This document shows, in pieces, positions 45,232 to 54,471 of a stretch of DNA of 64,000 nt; within the stretch, counting starts at the first letter, position 1; every line of letters begins with the position of its first letter. The stretch lies in the NCBI GenBank assembly GCA_016742255.1, contig JACVCB010000014.1:28646-92645 (forward strand), in the 5' to 3' direction. Position numbers and translations under genes: made by a program. The notes under the pieces are model-generated. The model worked only from the letters and a program-made list of their open reading frames with translations. It was not told the DNA's origin and did no database searches. The stretch is from Leptospira sp. (GTDB taxonomy: Bacteria; Spirochaetota; Leptospiria; Leptospirales; Leptospiraceae).

Positions 45232-46419
45232 ATGCGGAAAATCTCCATACGTGACTTAGAAGCTGGTTCTAAGTTTACCAAGTCTCTTTACCTGGATAAG
45301 GATACTGTTTTTGTTGGAGCCGACCAACCTATCACACAACAAGACTTAGACCGCCTCGTGCAATTTGGAATCACGTTTATCCTAACTGATGGAGAAAAAG
45401 TCACAGCGGATCAAAATGACAAATCTTCTGCTACCAGTGGGCCTGGTTATTTTGATACCAACCTTCCATTTTACCAAGATGATGAAAACTCCACTCGGTA
45501 CAAATACCTTCTAGAAAAGGCCAATTCATCCAAGGTTGAATTTAATGCAGTATTCAAAGATTGTTTTGACTTAGTTCAAAAAACTTATAAATCAGCATCG
45601 GAAGGTCGTTATACGGAAATCCGAGAGTTCAGAGAAATTGCAGAACGAATAGCCGATCACACTAAAACTAACGCACAGATTCCGATTTTACTTTTATCGC
45701 ATTCCCACTCGGGGTATTACCTGTATACTCATATTTGTTATGCGACGTTTTTTTCAGTGATGTTAGGAAACTTCTTAGAGTTCTCAAGACCCAAACTCAT
45801 TGATTTGGCCCTTGCTTCTCTTTTTGCTGACATCGGAATGGTCACTGTCCCTGAAGAAGTTTCTGAAAAAAAAGGCAATCTTACAGAACTAGATTTAAAG
45901 ACCATCAAACGCCACCCAGTCACAGGATACCAAATCCTTACCCAAAGGTTAAAATTAAAGAACTCACTGGCGATTGTTGCTTTGCAACACCATGAAGCAC
46001 TGGATGGATCAGGTTACCCACAACGAATCCTTGCCAACCAAATTGAAGAACTCACAAAAGTTTTTATGATTGCCGACCAATTTGCGGCTATGATCCACCC
46101 AAGGCCCTACCGTGCCGCCATCCTTCCTTATGAAGCGATGAAGATCATGATCAGTGAAAATGTGAACCGTTTTGATTTAAAAATGGTAAGGCTCTTTTTA
46201 AATAAACTTTCTATGTTCCCAGTGGGTTCCGGTGTTGTACTTTCTGACCTCAGAATGGGTATGGTGATTGAATCCAATAAAGACAAACCGCTAAGACCTG
46301 TTATCCGAGTCACAAAGGATGCAGATGGCAAACGACTCAAACATCTGGAATTTGTAGATTTAATGAAAGATTTAAATTTATACATCCAACAAGCCATTCC
46401 ATTCTCTCAGATCTATTAG
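45232..46419 (+). CDS. HD-GYP-type protein with degenerate HD motif
   Basis: The 395-residue protein has an N-terminal domain of about 140 residues with no known name (ISIRDLEAGSKFTKSLYLDKD) and an HD-GYP-like domain. HHEALDGSGYPQRI, KRHPVTGYQIL and THICYAT match the c-di-GMP phosphodiesterase family, but the HD pair reads FADIGM (A199-D200) in place of HDIGK, losing the metal-binding His and the Lys. Catalysis is therefore doubtful; a c-di-GMP sensor or scaffold is a fair guess. It follows the flagellar-type gene by 34 bases. Confidence 0.85.
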   Translation: MRKISIRDLEAGSKFTKSLYLDKDTVFVGADQPITQQDLDRLVQFGITFILTDGEKVTADQNDKSSATSGPGYFDTNLPFYQDDENSTRYKYLLEKANSSKVEFNAVFKDCFDLVQKTYKSASEGRYTEIREFREIAERIADHTKTNAQIPILLLSHSHSGYYLYTHICYATFFSVMLGNFLEFSRPKLIDLALASLFADIGMVTVPEEVSEKKGNLTELDLKTIKRHPVTGYQILTQRLKLKNSLAIVALQHHEALDGSGYPQRILANQIEELTKVFMIADQFAAMIHPRPYRAAILPYEAMKIMISENVNRFDLKMVRLFLNKLSMFPVGSGVVLSDLRMGMVIESNKDKPLRPVIRVTKDADGKRLKHLEFVDLMKDLNLYIQQAIPFSQIY

Positions 46420-46488
46420 AGATTCGTGAATCGATCATTTTTCCTTTTCAAGAAAATGAGAAGGAGATAAGCTGAAAAGGTTTTTAAT

Positions 46489-46833
46489 TTGAATAAAACA
46501 ACGATTGGAAAACTCGGGGAAACGTTTGCTCGTGAGTTTTTAGAATCCCAAGGCCATACGATTCTCTTCCTAAATTACCGAAAACGGATCGGTGAAATTG
46601 ACATAATTAGTCTTACGAACGAAACCCTTCATTGTTCGGAAGTCAAAACTTGGAATGAAAAAAATGGGTTTCATCCAAAGGAATGCCTTCATGTGACAAA
46701 ACGTGATCGAATGCGGAAGGTGTATTTTCATTTATTACAGGAAATTCCTGCTTTTTACCACCTAACACCTAGTTTTAATTTGCTCCATATCACCGAAAAA
46801 AAGGAAGTGCGTTTTTATTCGTCAATCTTCTAA
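46489..46833 (+). CDS. YraN family (UPF0102) endonuclease-like protein
   Basis: The 114-residue protein has the YraN core: KLGETFAREFLESQGHTILFLNYRKRIGEIDII, then SEVKTW, which give the restriction-endonuclease-like E-x-D ... E-V-K pattern. The start is TTG at 46489 with AAAAGG eight bases upstream. The family neighbours rnhB in many genomes; here three genes lie between. The biochemical role is unsettled. Confidence 0.9.
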   Translation: MNKTTIGKLGETFAREFLESQGHTILFLNYRKRIGEIDIISLTNETLHCSEVKTWNEKNGFHPKECLHVTKRDRMRKVYFHLLQEIPAFYHLTPSFNLLHITEKKEVRFYSSIF

Positions 46834-46935
46834 ATACTTCATCAAGGGAATTTTGTACCGAACCGATTGGTCTTGTATCCCACAAGGGAAACGCTCTCAA
46901 GGATGAGAGTTTGATTGTTACAAGGAAGTAACCAC
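46834..46935 (+). promoter_or_regulatory. Structured leader with four CAAGG(G)A repeats, CsrA-site-like
   Basis: The 102-base region before the 66-residue gene holds CAAGGGAA at 46843-46850, CAAGGGAA at 46883-46890, CAAGGAT at 46898-46904 and CAAGGAA at 46921-46927. Three small hairpins can form: CTTGT/ACAAG (46872-46886), CTCTC/GAGAG (46894-46909, loop AAGGAT) and GTTAC/GTAAC (46917-46932, loop AAGGAA). In the last two the GGA is in the loop, and the final loop is the ribosome site, ending four bases before the ATG. ACAAGGAAGT matches the known CsrA target pattern ACANGGANGU. Function is inferred. Confidence 0.5.
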
Positions 46936-47136
46936 ATGAGTCAATTTAGTGTATTTGGGAATTTAGCAGAAACCGATGAATTTGGACCAGATCCTGTACT
47001 CCTTCGCAAAAGGGGAATGGCATCTACGATCCAAAAAAAATTTGATACCTATAAGAAAAAAATCGATGATCCTGCCTATATGGATTATGCAATCAACAAG
47101 ATTGCAATGGAAATATCACATTTTATTTCCAAATAA
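46936..47136 (+). CDS. Small hypothetical protein (66 residues)
   Basis: The start is the ATG at 46936 with AAGGAA eight bases upstream; an in-frame TTG at 46915 lies in the structured leader. The protein has no signal or membrane segment. Its first half is acidic (LAETDEFGPDPVLL) and the second is helical and basic (STIQKKFDTYKKKIDD), ending INKIAMEISHFISK. I recognise no family. Its 3' end abuts the minus-strand comM gene with no gap. The leader suggests post-transcriptional control. Confidence 0.7.
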   Translation: MSQFSVFGNLAETDEFGPDPVLLRKRGMASTIQKKFDTYKKKIDDPAYMDYAINKIAMEISHFISK

Positions 47137-48639
47137 TCATCCTAGGCTATAAATCCACTGGTATCCCAAAGTATAATCCAAAGCCTCTTGAATATGTACT
47201 TCCTTTGTTCTAGGGGAGAGGTTCCAATCTGCGATGGTCCTTGCGAGAGAAACAATTTGTTTTTTCTTTCGTAAGGATAAATGTTTTGTATCTTTACCCA
47301 TTTCCAATTGTTTCAATATAGAAAGTGGTTCTTCGGAAGGAATGGATTTTTCCTTTTGAAAACTGAATCTTTCTTTTACGATTTGTTTTAATCGAATTTC
47401 TTCCAATCGTATATTACGTTCATCAGAAGTTTCAAAGAGTGTTTGGAATACAGTGATACGATCGATAAAAGCTCCGCTAATTTTTTGAAGGTACAATCGA
47501 ATTTTTTGTAAGGAACAATGGCAATGGTTTTGGCTTTGGTAATTTCCACAAGGGCAAGGATTCGAAGAAAGTAGGAGAGTGAAATCTGTTTTGATTTTTG
47601 TCACTTCATTCATCCTCGTGATTTCAAGATAAGAATCTTCCATTGGCATTCGTAAACTCTCTAAGATTCGGTCTTTAAATTCGAGAGCTTCATCTAAGAA
47701 TAATATTCCTCCTTCTGCTTTTGTGATTTCGCCAGGTTGGTAGGGAAGTCCACCACCAATTAACCCCACTTCGGTGGTAGAATGGTGAGGTGAACGAAAG
47801 GAGGGTTTGTTTGTGGGAACCTCAAAGTCACCTTTTGATGTCCAACTTCCAGTGTTCTTGTAGAAAGAAGGGATACGGGGTGGAAGGAGCGGTTCGAGTA
47901 ACCTGTGTAACATGGTTTTGCCCACACCAGGACTACCAAGTAAAATGCTATGGTGGTTACCGAGAATGGCATATAACAAACCTTGGAAGACTTTCATCTG
48001 ATAAGGATTTAAGAGTACTTCCTCCCAATCTAGTGTGTGATTTGTATCGAATGTTTGGTTTCGAATTTCCGGTTTTTGGTTTCCGATCGATTCTAAATCT
48101 TGTAAGTGGGAAAGGAAATAATACTCACCTTCTGGTAACGGAAAGAGTTGTAAACTCGTCGGAATACAAAGGATTTTTTTTTCGTCTTTTTCCCTTTGCC
48201 AAAGGAATGGGAGGAGTTCTTTTCCTCCGACGAGGCTACCATCAAGGCCCAAGTTTCCTAAATAGAGGATGTTTGGGTCTGGAATTGGGATTTGGCCAGT
48301 TGCTTGTAAGATTCCAACCGCAACTGCCAAATCCAGGGAAATCTTCCTCTTTTGGATGTGTGTGGGTTTTACATTGATGATGATGGTTTCGATAGGAAAA
48401 TCATAGGAAGAGGCTTCTATGGCCAAACGGATGCGGTCTCTGGCTTCCTTTGCCTCTTGTGGGACATTGCCCAAGATTTGAAAATGGGGGAAACCCCTCC
48501 TGATCCCGACTTCGACTTGGATTTCTTTTGTTCCATTCCATTCATATAACAAACTTCCAACTTCTGCTCGTTTGGGGCTCACATGGAAAAGAGGTGGAAT
48601 GAATCGCTTTTGGTCCAAAAAATAAAAAAGACTTTTCAT
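47137..48639 (-). CDS. comM: ComM/YifB family Mg-chelatase-like AAA+ ATPase
   Basis: The 500-residue protein has the three-part ComM layout: a Lon-protease-like N-terminal domain (EVGIRRGFPHFQILGNVPQEAKEARDRIRLAI), an AAA+ core (Walker A LLGSPGVGKTMLHRLL, Walker B GGILFLDEALEF) with the Cys-rich loop NPCPCGNYQSQNHCHCS, and a C-terminal SLARTIADWNLS helical region. ComM is a branch-migration helicase for DNA uptake in other bacteria. It is single on the minus strand, tail-to-tail with the 66-residue gene and divergent from the 48678 gene (38-base gap). Confidence 0.94.
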   Translation of the reverse strand: MKSLFYFLDQKRFIPPLFHVSPKRAEVGSLLYEWNGTKEIQVEVGIRRGFPHFQILGNVPQEAKEARDRIRLAIEASSYDFPIETIIINVKPTHIQKRKISLDLAVAVGILQATGQIPIPDPNILYLGNLGLDGSLVGGKELLPFLWQREKDEKKILCIPTSLQLFPLPEGEYYFLSHLQDLESIGNQKPEIRNQTFDTNHTLDWEEVLLNPYQMKVFQGLLYAILGNHHSILLGSPGVGKTMLHRLLEPLLPPRIPSFYKNTGSWTSKGDFEVPTNKPSFRSPHHSTTEVGLIGGGLPYQPGEITKAEGGILFLDEALEFKDRILESLRMPMEDSYLEITRMNEVTKIKTDFTLLLSSNPCPCGNYQSQNHCHCSLQKIRLYLQKISGAFIDRITVFQTLFETSDERNIRLEEIRLKQIVKERFSFQKEKSIPSEEPLSILKQLEMGKDTKHLSLRKKKQIVSLARTIADWNLSPRTKEVHIQEALDYTLGYQWIYSLG

Positions 48640-48677
48640 AATTAAGGCATCATGGTGACTTTTCCTGAGAGTTTGCT

Positions 48678-49070
48678 TTGGTTTGTAGTATCATTCGTGT
48701 ATTTCCCCTCGTTCTTGTCCTTGTGTTCAGCCACTGTTCACAACGACTGATCAAAAAAGAAAAGTTAAGGGAGATCAATGAATTCTATGATGGAAAAACA
48801 TACGCGCTGCGTGATGAGATCAAATTTTCCCAAACGGAAGTTTGGAAAAAAGGTACCCTCGTTAAGATCTACATCGAATCAACTCCCTCTCTTTTAAAAC
48901 TGAAGGTCTACCCAATCCAAGAGTCTCGTGAGTCTTCGGTGGGAAAACTTGCAGACTATATCATCAATGATGATGTGAAAAAAAGAGAATATGACTTGGC
49001 GGATGTGGAAGAGTGGGTGAACCAGAAATTCACACTCGTAGAACAAAACGCCAAAAAAACAAAGAAATAA
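48678..49070 (+). CDS. Putative small lipoprotein
   Basis: The 130-residue protein starts with TTG at 48678. The N-terminus (IIRVFPLVLVLVFSHCSQRL) is a short signal ending in a lipobox-like cysteine. The mature part is charged, with KLREINEFYDGKTYALRDEI and a Lys-rich end. No family is recognised. It precedes the LysM/M23 gene and may be in the same unit as the T2SS operon downstream. Confidence 0.72.
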   Translation: MVCSIIRVFPLVLVLVFSHCSQRLIKKEKLREINEFYDGKTYALRDEIKFSQTEVWKKGTLVKIYIESTPSLLKLKVYPIQESRESSVGKLADYIINDDVKKREYDLADVEEWVNQKFTLVEQNAKKTKK

Positions 49071-49166
49071 AGGTTTGGGATGCTCTCATTGTTCGATTAT
49101 TTTGATTTTCCAGCTTTCTTTCTTTCTCATTCAAGAATCTTCGGTTTAGTTCCCGATAGGATATCT

Positions 49167-50087
49167 GTGAAGGTTCTTCGGTTGGTAACATTCGTTTTGT
49201 TGTTCGTAGGGGGGACTGGTCTTTCTGCCAATCCATTCCAAAAAATCCACCAAGAAATCAATGATAGCCTTCCTTCTGGGGATGGGACTGTATTTCGCCT
49301 TTTTAGTAACCAATCCCAAGAATCGGAAGTTCACAAATTATTCGCAGTTGGTGTGAACCAAACATCGGAAGAAGAAGAAGTGGAACTTGCCTCTCTTGAC
49401 CTTCCCAAATACATTGATGTTTCCCCTGTTGTCAGTAACACAGTCGTTCATGAATCAGGGATTGTTGTGAAAAAATACACCGTCCAAAAAAAGGACAATC
49501 TTTCGAAAATTGCCCGTTCCTTTTCCATCGATGTTGCGAAATTGAAGAAAGCAAATTCCCTTACGAATGACCAACTAAAAGTAGGGCAAGTACTAGAAGT
49601 GCCTGTCCAAGTCAAAAATGCTTCTTCTTCCAGAGTTGTTTTAAAAAAGATTTTCATTTTACCTGTACCACAAAGCCGAGTTACATCTCGTTTTGGACGC
49701 CGTGTGGACCCGTTTAACAAATACAACCGGGTGTACCACTCTGGACTTGACCTTGCTGCGAAAGTGGGGGCACCCGTCCTTTCAGCTGCCGATGGTGAAG
49801 TTGTATTTACGGGCCGAAATGGTGGGTATGGAAATTCCGTGACCATCCAACACAAAAATGGGTATAAAACAGTTTACGCCCATTGTTCTCAGATTTTAGT
49901 TGAGGTTGGGGAAACGGTGAAGATGGGCAGGGTAGTAGCACTTGTCGGTAGGACAGGAACTGCAACTGGAGCACATTTGCATTTTGAAGTGTTCCGAAAC
50001 GGGAAAATTATGAATCCTGAATCAGCTCTTGGCATGACAGAAAAACATGTCACAAAACTTCCCAAATCTGAAGTAGCTGGAATGTAA
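49167..50087 (+). CDS. LysM and M23 (LytM) peptidoglycan endopeptidase
   Basis: From GTG at 49167 the protein has 306 residues and a clean signal peptide (KVLRLVTFVLLFVGGTGLSAN), with TAGG six bases upstream. An ATG at 49080 would add 29 residues and also has AAAGG nearby, so the start is unsettled. A LysM domain (YTVQKKDNLSKIARSFSIDV) is followed by a full M23 domain: HSGLDLAA, AAGAD-like AADGEVVFTGRNGGYG, VYAHC and GAHLHFEV, which carry the zinc ligands. It should cut peptide cross-links in the periplasm. It directly precedes the T2SS operon, 20 bases from gspC, and could open wall for the secretion machine. Confidence 0.92.
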   Translation: MKVLRLVTFVLLFVGGTGLSANPFQKIHQEINDSLPSGDGTVFRLFSNQSQESEVHKLFAVGVNQTSEEEEVELASLDLPKYIDVSPVVSNTVVHESGIVVKKYTVQKKDNLSKIARSFSIDVAKLKKANSLTNDQLKVGQVLEVPVQVKNASSSRVVLKKIFILPVPQSRVTSRFGRRVDPFNKYNRVYHSGLDLAAKVGAPVLSAADGEVVFTGRNGGYGNSVTIQHKNGYKTVYAHCSQILVEVGETVKMGRVVALVGRTGTATGAHLHFEVFRNGKIMNPESALGMTEKHVTKLPKSEVAGM

Positions 50088-50106
50088 TCGGAGTTTTTCT
50101 CCGATT
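50086..50106 (+). terminator. 8-bp hairpin between the M23 gene and gspC
   Basis: AATCGGAG (50086-50093) and CTCCGATT (50099-50106) form a perfect 8-bp stem with a TTTTT loop. The left arm overlaps the M23 stop codon by two bases, and the right arm ends one base before the GTG start of gspC. Only three T residues (50105-50107) border it, so it is a poor terminator on this strand; it may attenuate or pace translation between the two genes. Confidence 0.5.
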
Positions 50107-50107
50107 T

Positions 50108-51031
50108 GTGGGGAGCATGAATTTAATCCTTCAAAGAATCCAATCGAGTCAGTTTTTAACATTGATTCCGGTGGTTTTGTTATTTTCGTTTTCCCTTGCG
50201 TACTTATTAAAACTTGTCCTTCTCCTTTTATTTTCTACTGAAACTGGGATGAATGTAGGAAGCCAAGTCCGTCCCAAACAAACAAGACAAGAAGTGATCC
50301 TTGCTGTTAGTACCTATGAAGATATGGTGACTGGGAACCTCATACGAGGTCAGGTGTTTGATCCAAACGATGCCACAAAACGGGGTGCGGACGGAAGTCC
50401 CCTTGACCCTGAAATCGCCCAAGACAATGGAGATGATGACCAGATGCTTGTCACAGGTACTTTGTCTGGACACTGGTCCTTTGCACGGGTCACCATTCGG
50501 GAAAAACAAAACAACGATTCGGAAGAATATGGTGTAGGTGAAATGGTAGGTGGTTACAAAGTCCAAACCATTGAACAACACTACGTGGTGCTTAAAAAAG
50601 GAGGCCTTAGCCTTCGAGTCAATATCGGGGAAACTCCAGCGCAAGCTAAAGAGAGAATACGGCCAAAAGATGCGGCGGCTGTCTCCAATATGGGTCCTTC
50701 GAGCCAAACCATTCAAAAAGTTCTATCCAGAGAAGATGTCAATCGTAAGCTAAAAGACCCGAACACTATTTACAAAAATGCAAGGTTTGGTCCTCATTTG
50801 GTAGACGGAAAGATCGAGGGTTACAAAATCTATCAGGTGGCAAAAGACCATGTCTTTTATTCACTTGGCGCGCGTGGTGGTGATATCATCAAACGAGTTA
50901 ATGGAATGCCACTCAATGAAACAGAGAAAATGTTGGAAATTTGGGGTTCAATCAAACAGGCTCCGAAAATTACAGTGGATTTAGAACGACAAGGCAAAAT
51001 TATCACATATGAATTTATCATTCGGAATTAA
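50108..51031 (+). CDS. gspC: Type II secretion protein GspC (inner membrane, PDZ)
   Basis: The 307-residue protein has one N-terminal membrane helix ([21 protein letters not shown]), a periplasmic HR domain ([11 protein letters not shown] ... [14 protein letters not shown]) and a C-terminal PDZ domain ([25 protein letters not shown]). GspC links the inner platform to the GspD secretin. The start is GTG at 50108; ATG at 50117 is possible but has GGGGAG only one base away. It opens the twelve-gene operon. Confidence 0.87.
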   Translation: MGSMNLILQRIQSSQFLTLIPVVLLFSFSLAYLLKLVLLLLFSTETGMNVGSQVRPKQTRQEVILAVSTYEDMVTGNLIRGQVFDPNDATKRGADGSPLDPEIAQDNGDDDQMLVTGTLSGHWSFARVTIREKQNNDSEEYGVGEMVGGYKVQTIEQHYVVLKKGGLSLRVNIGETPAQAKERIRPKDAAAVSNMGPSSQTIQKVLSREDVNRKLKDPNTIYKNARFGPHLVDGKIEGYKIYQVAKDHVFYSLGARGGDIIKRVNGMPLNETEKMLEIWGSIKQAPKITVDLERQGKIITYEFIIRN

Positions 51032-51032
51032 A

Positions 51033-52793
51033 ATGAGAAATCGTCTCCCAATCGTTATACTATGCATTTGCCTTTATTTAATCGTGACACCCAATTTCTC
51101 ACAGGAGAAAGGGAAACCAAAAGCAAAAACTTCCCAAGAACCAGCAAGTTTTACAGCAGATTGGCGAGACACGGAACTCAAAGACTTCCTTATGGGAATG
51201 AGTGCCATCATCAAAAAGAACATCTTAATTGATGATGCAGTGAAAGGTAAAAAAATCACAATCATCTCTCAGAAACGTGTGCGAATTGAAGATGCGTTTG
51301 GATTTATGAAGTCCGTTTTAGAAACACAGGGTTTTGGTCTCATAGAAGAAAACGATTTGATCAAAGTTGTTAAAATTAAAGATGCACTTGCGAAATCTCA
51401 AATTGTTAGGATTGGAAAAGAACCTGTTTCTGAATCAGAAGTTGCATTAAACAAAACTATTACTCAAATTGTTCCATTAGAATTTTCAAATGCGATCGAA
51501 CTTGAGCCCATTCTCAAACGAGTGACAAGCCCTGATACTGATATTATCATTCCTAAAAACCAAAACACTCTTATCTTTTCTGGATCAACTGCTGACATTA
51601 ACAAGTTACTAAAGTTAGTTGATAATTTAGATGTAAGAGCTGATGGACCAGGGTCCATTTCTTCTGCGGGTGACATCCATATTTATACATTGGAATACAA
51701 TGAAGCAGAAAAACTTGCAGCCATTCTTGTCAAATTGGATATGCCAGATGCACCTGTGGCTCCAACACAAGGGCCACCTGGAGAAGCGGGTCAAGAAGCA
51801 AAACAAACTCCTCCTCCACAACAAAATCCCCAAGCACAAAGAGTGCCTGGTAAACAAGATAAAATCAAAGCGGTTGCCCATAAAGAATCAAACTCTCTCA
51901 TAGTAACGGCAACCCCACAAGAATGGGAAGAAATCAAAAAGATCATAAAAATATTAGATACCCCAAGAAAACAGGTGTTACTCGAGGTACTCATTGTGGA
52001 ACTCAGTTCCACAGATCTAAATGATTTTGGTATCGATTGGCGTTACCAAGAACTTGCCTATGGACAGTTTAACACTGGTCTTGCGGCACAAGGTGGTGTG
52101 ATCGATAAAAACGGTAGACCAACAAACGTAAACACTCTTTCTGGATTTTCACTTGGGTTTATCAGACGGGGTGGACAACAAATCATTGGTATCTTAAACG
52201 CAAACTCAACGAATGAAAACTTCAATGTATTGTCCGCTCCGCAAATTTTGACCTTGGACAACCAAGAAGCAGAAATTAATGTGGGTCAGGACGTTCCAGT
52301 ACGAACCCAAAATAGAAATGCGGGACTTGGGGGTGACAACGCGGTTACAGTGGCAAACTTTGAATACCGCCCAACAGGGATTAAACTCAAATTCACTCCC
52401 CACATCAATAAAAACAACCGAATCACTCTTGATTTGTACCAAGAAATCAAAAACGTAGCAGGGATTTCTTCAGAAGCAACTGGAGGAAACCCAACCTTCA
52501 ATAAACGTGATATCAAAACTACCATTGTTGTGGACAATATCCAAACCATTGTGATTGGAGGACTTCTTTCCAATGACAAACAGAAAAAAGTACAAAAAAT
52601 CCCAATTTTAGGTGAGATCCCACTCCTTGGAACTTTGTTTCGCCGCACTACCAATCAAAATCGAAAAACCAATTTGATGGTATTTTTAACTCCGCATATT
52701 CTAGATGATCGAGATAAATCGGATCGTATGACCATCCAAAAGAAAAATGAACAAGAAAGGATGGTGGATGAACGAGAAAAGAAACTGAGATGA
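51033..52793 (+). CDS. gspD: Type II secretion secretin GspD
   Basis: From ATG 51033 the protein has 586 residues and a signal peptide ([15 protein letters not shown]). N-terminal N-domains ([34 protein letters not shown]) are followed by a Pro/Gln-rich linker ([20 protein letters not shown], about 247-266), then the conserved secretin core ([51 protein letters not shown]). It forms the outer-membrane channel. An ATG at 51009 inside gspC is in frame but lacks a signal-like N-terminus. Confidence 0.95.
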   Translation: MRNRLPIVILCICLYLIVTPNFSQEKGKPKAKTSQEPASFTADWRDTELKDFLMGMSAIIKKNILIDDAVKGKKITIISQKRVRIEDAFGFMKSVLETQGFGLIEENDLIKVVKIKDALAKSQIVRIGKEPVSESEVALNKTITQIVPLEFSNAIELEPILKRVTSPDTDIIIPKNQNTLIFSGSTADINKLLKLVDNLDVRADGPGSISSAGDIHIYTLEYNEAEKLAAILVKLDMPDAPVAPTQGPPGEAGQEAKQTPPPQQNPQAQRVPGKQDKIKAVAHKESNSLIVTATPQEWEEIKKIIKILDTPRKQVLLEVLIVELSSTDLNDFGIDWRYQELAYGQFNTGLAAQGGVIDKNGRPTNVNTLSGFSLGFIRRGGQQIIGILNANSTNENFNVLSAPQILTLDNQEAEINVGQDVPVRTQNRNAGLGGDNAVTVANFEYRPTGIKLKFTPHINKNNRITLDLYQEIKNVAGISSEATGGNPTFNKRDIKTTIVVDNIQTIVIGGLLSNDKQKKVQKIPILGEIPLLGTLFRRTTNQNRKTNLMVFLTPHILDDRDKSDRMTIQKKNEQERMVDEREKKLR

Positions 52794-54466
52794 GAAAAAG
52801 TTTAGGTCAGATTCTTTTAGAAGATGGAATCCTTACGATTAAGGATTTAGAAGACATTTCCAAACAACAGGAAAAAACAAATCTTCCCATCACTCACATC
52901 ATCCAAAAAAAAGGTCTCGCTTCTGAAACCGATATTCTAAAGGCACTCGCAAAACTCCATAAAATGGAGTTCTACGACAAACTTGAGTTTGTTGCCAGTG
53001 ACGAAATTTTTAGCAAAATTCCTCTCAAACTTGTGCAACGTTCCAAAATTGTTCCCTTCCTTGTAAAAGGAAAGAAAGTTTTTGTTGCGACAAGTGATCC
53101 AACAGATCTCCATCCGATGGATGATATGCGTTCCTTCTTAAAAGGATATGAAATCCAATTCGTTCTCGCTACAGAAAACGAAATCATGCGCATCGTCCAC
53201 TCTCAGTTTGATAAAACAACTGCAGAAGCAAAAGAGATGATGGATGAGATGGACGGAAGTTTCGGAGATCTTTCCGATGCCTTTGAATCCGATGCCCTAG
53301 ATTTATCCAATGAAGCACCTATCATCAAAATGGTGAACGTGATTTTATCACAAGCTGTTTCTGAAAGGGCCTCGGACATTCACGTTGAACCTTTTGAAAA
53401 GTCTGTTGTGGTTAGATACCGTGTAGATGGTGTTTTGCAAAAAGTCTTAAATCCACCAAAGTCATATTTGGCGGGGATTTCCACTCGTATCAAAATTATG
53501 TCGAACCTAAACATTGCGGAAAACAGACTTCCTCAAGATGGTAGGATCAAACTTAGATTAGCCGGCAAAGATGTGGATGTGCGGGTATCGATCATTCCTT
53601 GCCAATTCGGAGAACGAATTGTAATGAGGATATTGAATAAAACAGACCAAAAATATTCGATAGAAACCATGGGATTTAATCCTCAAATCCTAAAAGAATT
53701 TAAAGAACTCATATATAAACCGTATGGAATTATTTTAGTAACTGGTCCAACTGGATCGGGAAAATCAACTACCCTTTATTCCGCACTTTCGGAAATCAAT
53801 ACGGAAGAACGAAACATCATCACTTGTGAAGACCCAGTGGAATACCAAATGGATGGAATTTCCCAAATGCAAATGAATGATAAAATTGGTCTCACATTTG
53901 CTGCAGGACTTCGTTCGATATTACGCCAAGACCCTGATGTTGTGATGGTAGGGGAGATCCGTGATGAAGAAACAGCTAGGATCGCCATCCAAGCATCGCT
54001 TACAGGTCACTTGGTGTTTTCCACCTTACACACGAATGATGCTTCTTCTGCTGTCACAAGGCTTGTGGATATGGGGATTGAACCTTATCTCATCACAAGT
54101 TCTGTACTTGGATTTATGGCGCAACGACTTGTACGTGTCATCTGCAAAGATTGTAAAACTTCATACAAACCAACTGACAAGGATTTGGCGGGCCTTGGGA
54201 TCCAAAGAAAAGAACTGAAAAATGGTGTTTTGTATCGTGGAAAGGGTTGTAGTTCTTGTCTCAATTCTGGATACAAAGGACGAACTGGTTTGTATGAACT
54301 TCTCACCATGAATGATGAAATCAAACGTGCGATTTTACAGGGTGCAGATGCCAATCGGATCAAAGAACTTGCTGTGAAAAATGGTCTTTCCACCTTACAA
54401 GAGTATGGAAAGTATAAGGTCATAGAAGGAGTTACCACTCCGGAAGAAGTCCTTCGGGTATCGTAA
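52790..54466 (+). CDS. gspE: Type II secretion ATPase GspE
   Basis: The 558-residue hexameric ATPase has an N-terminal N1E-type domain, Walker [16 protein letters not shown], Asp box [11 protein letters not shown], Walker [15 protein letters not shown] and His box [16 protein letters not shown]. The four-cysteine zinc site near the C-terminus is present ([10 protein letters not shown] and [15 protein letters not shown]). It powers pseudopilus assembly. It overlaps gspD by four bases. Confidence 0.97.
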   Translation: MRKSLGQILLEDGILTIKDLEDISKQQEKTNLPITHIIQKKGLASETDILKALAKLHKMEFYDKLEFVASDEIFSKIPLKLVQRSKIVPFLVKGKKVFVATSDPTDLHPMDDMRSFLKGYEIQFVLATENEIMRIVHSQFDKTTAEAKEMMDEMDGSFGDLSDAFESDALDLSNEAPIIKMVNVILSQAVSERASDIHVEPFEKSVVVRYRVDGVLQKVLNPPKSYLAGISTRIKIMSNLNIAENRLPQDGRIKLRLAGKDVDVRVSIIPCQFGERIVMRILNKTDQKYSIETMGFNPQILKEFKELIYKPYGIILVTGPTGSGKSTTLYSALSEINTEERNIITCEDPVEYQMDGISQMQMNDKIGLTFAAGLRSILRQDPDVVMVGEIRDEETARIAIQASLTGHLVFSTLHTNDASSAVTRLVDMGIEPYLITSSVLGFMAQRLVRVICKDCKTSYKPTDKDLAGLGIQRKELKNGVLYRGKGCSSCLNSGYKGRTGLYELLTMNDEIKRAILQGADANRIKELAVKNGLSTLQEYGKYKVIEGVTTPEEVLRVS

Positions 54467-54471
54467 GTTTT

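Noticed and set aside
47790..48377. 195-codon + strand frame opposite comM
   Set aside because: comM motifs are intact on the minus strand; this frame has no ribosome site and no recognisable domain.
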